Below, in pieces: positions 57,396-64,000 of a stretch of DNA of 64,000 nt. Source of the DNA: Icerya purchasi (Eukaryota; Arthropoda; Insecta; Hemiptera; Monophlebidae). The notes beneath the pieces were generated by a model, which was given only the letters and a program-made list of their open reading frames with translations, was not told where the DNA came from and searched no databases. The translations under genes were made by a program, and so were the position numbers. Numbering within the stretch: the first letter of the stretch is position 1; the number at the start of each line of letters is the position of its first letter. The stretch is taken from NCBI GenBank assembly GCA_039619475.1, contig CM077115.1:34113083-34177082 (forward strand). The letters are read 5' to 3'.

Positions 57396-58436
57396 GCGAA
57401 TAACTGTTAGACGGATAGTATTGCTGTACGCGCTAACGGTGAAAAGATAAAGCGGCCGACAAATATATATCGGCCCTGTACCGACTTCGCTGCCCGCTTA
57501 TCGAGAAAACTTCGCTTAAGTCGATAGATTTATCGAACTTTTCAGTGCACATTGTAAAAAGCAGCGACAGGTTTCACGACAATTTAAGAATACTTGTAAA
57601 TTCGTTTTGAGATCTATTTCAGTTCATCCGTGTCGGATTTTTTAATCGACTTTATTGTGTTCGATAAAAAACAAAACGTGCGCCTTGTGTTATGCTGCTA
57701 CTTATACAGTGTGCAAAATGAGGTGGAAATATACAGACTGCATTGAGAATTAAGTAAAAATCGTATCAAACACACCCGCTTTTATTAAAAAAAAAACTAC
57801 TCGGAAATTATCCTGATGTTTTTTTAGGAACTATTTATAAACCCCAGTCAAAATACCATCATCGTTCGCACCGGTGCCATTATGCCTTTTTTTCATGTCT
57901 TTCCTAAAATTCTTTCATTTTTTTTCAAAATTCCAATCGGCGTCCGAAAAATACTCTTTAGAATGATTTATTAGAACATTTTAAGTTTTTTATTTTTTTT
58001 TTTTCAGATTATTTTTAGAACACACCTTTCACAAAGAAGAGTGTTGCATGTAAATAATTATTAATAAACTCAACTGAAAAGTCTTTATCGCAACAAACCC
58101 GAAACTCATTGTAAAAATTATGAATTAATTCTAAACACTGCCGAAAATAAATAATCAATAATAATCCGGTTTGTATATGAAAATTGTGTAACATCCGGGA
58201 TCAAATCTGTAGCGATATCGTTAAATTAACTTTTCACAAACCTATAATCCTGTAACAAAATCTGTAATGTTTTTGCGTCGTATTAATAAAACATTTATTT
58301 AATTTCGCCGAGGGTAGCATAATCGGTGTTGAACAACCAGCCTTCTGTAACAATTATGGGACACTTACCGTTCGTGGTCTAGACTCTAGAGGGTCTCCCT
58401 ACTAAGTCGACATTCGAAGAATCGCCTCTATATTAT

Positions 58437-59069
58437 CAGTGGCGGATCGACGGGTGGGGGGATAGGGGACATTTCTCCTTCCAAAGAACCAAAGCCTCTA
58501 TGAAAAAATTTGTCATAACAGAGAAACTTAATTTATATGCTATAAAAGATTTGTATGAATTTTACCTACCGATTTAATAATTAATATTTAATACTGTTTT
58601 CTATTAATGTTCCTTTTTTATTCTATTTTAAACACAACTGTCGTCGATCTTATGCCATTTTTATTTATTTTTAATTTTTATTTTGTAATTTTAATTAAAC
58701 ATAGTATAATGAGAAACGTATATATATTTAAACTTCCTCTTGAACAAAGAGAAATCGGGATCGGATTACTAACAGAAATAAAAAAAAAGTAGAGTGTCTA
58801 ATAAAAATACTATCTTACTATTTCTAAACTACCATATTTAAGGTATAATTTTATAATTTCGTTTCATTTTTCACCCTTAAATATAAGACAAAAGTTAAAT
58901 TAAAAATTGTAATAATTACGTATTTTTAAAACACATTTTTATAAATTTCTTAATTTGATTTTCTTTATGAAACAAGGGGGGTATTCCTCAAATCTACTGC
59001 CTACCGTAGAAGATTTTACGTAATTATATAATTTCCCCTTCCCAAAATGTCCTTCTGGATCCGCCCCTG
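58437..59069 (+). mobile_element. Non-autonomous DNA transposon, copy 2 (both ends)
   Basis: The left end CAGTGGCGGATCGACGGG and the right end, inverted, CAGGGGCGGATCCAGAAGG form terminal inverted repeats of about 16 bases around 633 bases. The first 280 bases match 41712-41985. There is no transposase. CAGTGGCGGATC-type ends occur on many animal DNA transposons, so the superfamily is left open. Flanks TATATTAT and CATACTTA are not convincing target duplications. A T(24) run lies just outside the right end. Confidence 0.75.
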
Positions 59070-62000
59070 CATACTTATAATACGTATCCAAAAGTAAGTA
59101 AACGGTTTTTTTTTTTTTTTTTTTTTCCAAAATTACCCTATCATACTTTGAATGCCAATATAAGACATACATGTTCAGATTAGCATAGGGGAATAAAAAC
59201 CCTACTTAGAAGTGCACCGGTTATTCTACTAGTTTACGAAAAATTACACGCATGTTCTGAAAAAAACAAATTAATAATAAATATCTGAAAAGGTGTCGTT
59301 TGTATTTCTTGAAAGTGGCAAAAATTAAAAACCAGTCCAGCTGTTTTATAGAAAAAAAGGGGGAAAATTTTCCTGCATTTTACAAATAAAGCATTGGTTC
59401 TATTTTATCAAGTGAAACTCCGTTTAGTTATCTTCTTATCTCGGTGTGTTCATTTTTAAATCGATCACTTTTTACATAACTTGCCAAAAACAATTTTTAT
59501 CGTTTATGTTCTTCCGTACGAATTATGTCAAACTCCCGGTGTGCAGATGATTTTCGTTTGTTTTTTTGACTTTTAATGTAAATATGGATTTTTCAAAAGC
59601 AACTAATTTTAACTGACGAATAAGACCTGCCCAAAAAAAAAAAAAAAAAAAAAAAAAGAACCTTCTTTAGTTCTCGAATGGTACACGTGTGTAGAATTTT
59701 CGCCGGGAAAAACATTAAATGAAACATGTTGCTACACGGACAAACACAAACAGGCTACGGAGAGCGCTTAAAAATATGTACTAGATTACTATTGTTAGAC
59801 TATTTCTGGAGTGTTATTCCAACTTCCTACAGCGTTTCATTTTTCTTTTCTTCCCTTCTCCTTCTTTCATCCAAGCGCTTGATACATTTTTGTTGACTAT
59901 CTCACGTCTTATAAAAATCTGATTTTCTTTCTCCTTTCTGGGGTCAGTGTTCATGTTGACGAACCTAAAACAACAAAAGAAGAAAAAACGAGAAGAAAAA
60001 AAGACGATTTTAAAATAAATTGCTCAAATAAAAAAACGAAGTATTCCGCCGTATGGTAATGCCGTCTAAGTTACCTTAATGGATTGAAATGTGAATATCG
60101 TATTTGGAAAATTTTAATTAATTTAAAACACGATAAACTAATGAAAATTATTTTCAACTTTTAAACTATCTACTTCGTAGTCTACGTTTAAAATAATTGG
60201 TGCAGCGTGATGAAGCTGTTGGTGTTTTAAGTGCTTGTGAGCAGAAAAATGTAGAAGGAAGAGAAAAAAAAAAAATCAGTAAACAAAAGAAAAAAAAGCC
60301 GGGTGGCGGGGAACGTTAGACACTTGATTACTATTCAAATCATAATTTTTAGAAGTTTGCAGAAATCAATATTCGTTTTTGGCCGTGAAATCTATATTTA
60401 TATTTATTCCATTCTCTTTTTAAAAACGAACGACTCCGTAGACATACTGGTTCGCCACTTCACTTTTTGTTAGAGCGACCCAGTAATTAAATCTAAAAAA
60501 AATTATGAAAAAAAAAGTAATTTTCCGGCAACTTGGTCATCCGATTAGATGAATTCGTTTTTTTATTTAGTTTTTACGTTCTCCATACTACTATGGCCTT
60601 TCAAACATTCATTCGGAATTTCACTGGTACTACAATATTTGCTACAGCATGCTCCATTCTTATACCATAGTGTTCTCTGTGTATACGCCGCGCTTTAGTT
60701 GCATTCGTTTTTTGTTTTGTTCTTTTTCCCGGAGTGTAATTGTCTGATATTTCACCAATAATAACGGCCCTTCATTTACATAATGGCGATATGTAAACGG
60801 AAAGTATTGTCCCTTTAAAGGTGTAATAACGGTTACTTTACGTAAATCGCGCGCGGTTTAATAAACTCATTTTTCATCTCTTCTGCTTACGACGCTGTAA
60901 CGATGTCGCAACCCATTCTTACCATGTGCGCTGTTATTAGCTCACCTATTATTTATTATTAATTTCACGCTGTCGGTTCCTATTACTGTTATTACTGTTA
61001 TTATTTTATTAAGCGATGTCCAAGCCAAAATACCATTTCGTTCTGCCTCCTTATTTTCATCACCGATTCCGATAACGCTTCTTATTCGTTCGCTTATCGA
61101 CTTAAACTTCGTTCGTCATTTAATTCTTTATCTTCGAACAAACTCTCTTTCCGTTGCCTTACGTCTTATCTTCTCCTGATTTTTTTTTATTACGTTTATT
61201 TACACTTAATTTGCGTTTAACATGTTTCGTACGTCGACCATTGTTGATATCCTGCAATAATTTTCCATCCGTCATTAAACAGTTTAATTAATGATGTTTC
61301 CTTACTTCTAAAGCTCTGTCTCTTTTTTTTTTTTTTATCCGTTTTATCAATGCTCCGTTCGTCACTCATCATTCCCATCATGTCCTTGTCCGGAATGCTT
61401 GCTTTGATATCATCGCTCGAGCCTCGAGATCGATATTAGAATTTCGTCCGGTCTTCTCGATTTTTTGGTCGTTGGGGCTTTCCGCTACATTCGGTAGTTC
61501 GAACTCGCAAATTTAACCGAGCAGTGAGCCGGCCAAATTTAGGCTCGTTTCGTATAATTCATATAACACGTCATTATTTAATTGATTTTTTTGTTATTTT
61601 CAATAATAAACTAAAAATGACGGGTTGTTTTTTTTCCTTTCGCGGTAACGAAAAAAAATAAAAAAAGGTTATTCTTTAATGTTACAATTTGTCGCTTTTA
61701 TTCATCTTGTACGATAAAGATTTAACATTAAATTCCGGCATTTAATATAAAATATAATAATTATTTTTGGCGTCACCTAAATACTTTATCGATTTTTCTA
61801 ATTTAGTTCGCAATCAGTGTCGGCTTTCGTCAAAGAATGTTATAATATTTTCTTTTTTTTTTATTATACGCCGTAGTTGCGAACAAATATGCTCAAAACT
61901 AATCGACGAGCTATTTTAAAAAATTGTATTTTCATCATTTCAATTATAAAGTATTAAATGTTTATTTGTGATTTTATATTACGATTGTAATGTTTAATGA

Positions 62001-62659
62001 GAGCTCTATTCAGAAGAAGAAGAAAAAAAAAGAGGGAAAAAAAGGGGAAAAAAGTAGAAATAATCTTGATTAGGCTCACTTTAAATCTCGGTGAAATTGG
62101 CAAGCAAGCGGATATCATTTTTGAAATGAAACTTCTAAATATATTAGCGAGCGAGCGTATGTTATAGATAACTCTACTAGAGTTTTTACTACATCTAAAA
62201 ATTCATAATAGACCGTAGCCAGTAGTGTATTAAATTAAAATTTACGCGCTCGGATCTATACGAATAGCCTGTTCCATTTCTTACTTGTTACAAGGGGCAG
62301 ATCAAGTTGACAAAGATAACCGACAGTCCGCTGCTTCTTTACGTAATAGTTGTACGAAATCGTAAGTGTCCACTCCTATGCCTTTTTTATTACATTCTAA
62401 AGGGGTCATCAAGTGACGAAAACATGCCAATGATGAGTCTCCACGGAAAACAAAAATTATTTCAAAAAGGCACCCAATCAACGGCTAGTTCTTCTGAACA
62501 GTTTGGGATGACTGTTCAATGTAAGACGGAAGATGGAAAATAAATTAATAATCGCATTTTTCCAAATCAAAGGTTCAATGATATAATTAAATTTATACAT
62601 AGAAGATTACTCGCTTTCACTACCGATGGTTCAAAGTTATCAAAAAAGAAAATTTACGT
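59070..62659. other. Non-coding stretch
   Basis: No gene recognised. Homopolymers at 59106-59127 (T) and 59633-59656 (A). 62286-62352 has splice-like edges (TTACAAG and TCGTAAGTG) but no recognisable peptide. Confidence 0.45.
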
Positions 62660-62905
62660 ACACTTCCGATGATATTAGCTGGGGACTTCAACGTGAATTT
62701 TGCATCAGACGATTCTCTTTGCCTTTTATTGGATTTTCTTCAAACCGAACTTCAATTATTAATAATAATCCAAATGAATCAACGACAAAGTACGGAACTA
62801 CCATCGATGCAGTATTTTTTAGATATTATATTGGTAAAATTACGTCAAAAATTTATATTTCATATTTTAGTTACCATAAACCTATTATGTATCTTGCATA
62901 GAATC
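62660..62905 (+). pseudogene. Endonuclease-domain fragment of a mobile element
   Basis: PMILAGDFNVNFASDDSLCL is read in one frame to about 62760. It then continues, after a frameshift, as NNPNESTTKYGTTIDAVFFR and KIYISYFSYHKPIM. GDFN, GTTIDAVF and SYHKPI correspond to the endonuclease/exonuclease/phosphatase fold (metal-binding D/N and the terminal H). The wording differs from the SDH ending of the LINEs here. From memory, such domains are joined to PIF1-type helicases in some arthropod mobile elements, but no helicase is present in this fragment. It is a broken relic. Confidence 0.65.
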
Positions 62906-63694
62906 CGGCAATCAATGAAAAACATTAATAAAACAAATGCATTGATTATTTGTTTTTGTTTTTCTTTAAGTGAAAATTTATATAGATACTTTTTATAAGA
63001 ACCACAGATCTGCATTTGATTGTTTCTCTTGGTTAAATTCGATACTAATACTATAACTTTAAATCAAAATTGGGGAAAACACCTTTGAAGTTTCACTTCT
63101 GCCCTGTGCCACGAGGCATATTCAAACTTACTTTTTTTTCCTAATATACACGTATATATTACTATTATTAATACCGTGATATTAACCTCTCAGCAGTGGA
63201 ACCCAGTAGAGTGTACCCAAATAGGGAAGTAAAGATGTTTATGCGCGATGCTTATACGGGGCATGTATGTAGGAAATATAAGAATATTCGTTATTATATA
63301 AATTTTATATTTGAAATTTTATTTAAAAATTAAATTAAAGTAATAAATTGCTACCTTTTAAAATGCCGTTAAAAACATATTTTAACAACACTGGTAATTT
63401 CGGTTTTATCCGCTACTAATTCGGCATGAATACGTGTCATTGTTAACACCTCTCCTTGCAAGTTTTAACCTAAACGATATCGGGTGGAGTTGTTAATATG
63501 ACGAAAATGGCAGTGATTATTATTTGAACATCGATCCGGTACAAAAGTTAATTTTTTGTATTAATTACGAGACTTTAATATCACCAATTTATGGTAAAAT
63601 GTAAGTTTTGCCGTCATCGTCATCGTACCAATGTGCACCGTATATTTTAATCATTAATTTTACGTAAAAATTTTCGTTTCTAAGTTATACTCTT

Positions 63695-63755
<61 letters not shown>

Positions 63756-64000
63756 GAAACCGAATAAAAAAAAAGTAAACTTTGAACAACTTCCGCTAAT
63801 TAATCTCTTCGACTTGGCAGGTTTCGGTTAGAAAATGAAATCTGTGCGAATTTATAAATTACATCTTTTCACTGATGTACCGACAATTTAAAGTTTACTT
63901 TTCGTCAACGTTTAAATTTAATGTGTAAAAATTGTACGTCTGCTAGCGAACTTACGCCAGAAAATCGGAGATGTGATCGAGAAAAAGTGTCGTCAAATAA
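62906..64000. other. Non-coding stretch to window end
   Basis: No gene recognised. Only the AAT array at 63699-63755 stands out. Confidence 0.5.
63699..63755. repeat. (AAT)n microsatellite
   Basis: About 19 units. Confidence 0.92.

Larger units (their letters stand above)
55230..58436. other. Non-coding stretch
   Basis: No firm gene. 56337-56591 (+) is open, hydrophobic and contains TTTTTTTAG and CCGTAAGT splice-like ends, but the product is not recognised. AAT and TA arrays are listed separately. Confidence 0.45.
2309..64000 (+). other. Putative very large Trpm intron (to window end)
   Basis: After the donor at 2309 no segment was found that reads like the next TRPM exon. TRPM proteins continue there with a Cys-rich stretch and then a conserved block reading about PTDAYGTIEFQGG. 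If none exists, everything to the right edge is intron, containing transposons of both orientations and an intact RING gene. This is inference from absence: a short, diverged exon could have been missed by eye. Confidence 0.4.

Noticed and set aside
62286..62360. Possible small exon between TTACAAG and TCGTAAGTG
   Set aside because: The encoded peptide (GQIKLTKITDSPLLLYVIVV) resembles no family I know, and nothing links it to TRPM.
1..64000. CRISPR array, prophage, operon or plasmid features
   Set aside because: Repeats are tandem or interspersed without spacers of fixed length; gene density, splice sites and LINE/SINE content are eukaryotic.

Overview
The window looks like nuclear DNA from an arthropod, most likely an insect. 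It is very AT-rich and full of microsatellites. It carries decayed non-LTR retrotransposons of two lineages, tRNA-derived SINEs, a dead mariner and a PIF/Harbinger remnant. No prokaryotic gene layout, rRNA gene, canonical tRNA gene or CRISPR array is visible. The species cannot be named from the sequence.

Only two pieces of probable host coding sequence stand out. The first is an 83-base internal exon at 2226-2308 (+) with a clean 3' splice site and a GTAAGT donor. Its peptide matches the N-terminal homology region of TRPM ion channels (Trpm). No second TRPM exon was recognised, so 2309-64000 may all lie in one very large intron. The second is an intact, intronless 218-codon RING-finger protein at 20712-21368 (+), which would then be nested in that intron on the same strand.

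Layout. 1 to about 1990 (-): I-clade LINE with RNase H, split by a full-length SINE with 11-base target-site duplications. 2226-2308: TRPM exon. 6005-6394: 22-bp minisatellite. 7985-8445: diverged tandem repeat and a SINE-like body. 9241-15790 (+): near full-length CR1/jockey-type LINE (PHD-finger ORF1, then EN-RT ORF2 with one frameshift). 20712-21368: RING gene, followed by the 3' end of a related LINE (21533-22510). 22640-24005 (+): second I-clade LINE. 25140-25499 (-): second full-length SINE with 13-base duplications. 26758-28075: PIF/Harbinger remnant with long inverted repeats, a transposase-like N terminus and a MADF protein on opposite strands. 30150-32750 (-): third CR1/jockey-type LINE. 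33420-34991 (+): third I-clade LINE with poly(A). 39094-39418: duplicated SINE-like unit. 40525-41690 (-): mariner. 41712-41985 and 58437-59069: two copies of one non-autonomous DNA transposon. 42886-43114: long near-perfect foldback between direct repeats. 51535-51805 (-): another tRNA-headed SINE. 62660-62905 (+): endonuclease-domain fragment. The rest is AT-rich DNA with simple repeats.

Points most worth following: (a) ORF1 of the long LINE ends in UGA-CUA and is followed in the same frame by 179 stop-free codons, while the unusually long ORF1-ORF2 gap also has intron-like GT...AG edges; (b) a small 3' hairpin is kept between two diverged copies of this LINE type through a GU/GC pair change; (c) an intact RING gene sits among decayed repeats in a putative TRPM intron; (d) the foldback at 42.9-43.1 kb. 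These are readings by eye; no database or folding program was run.
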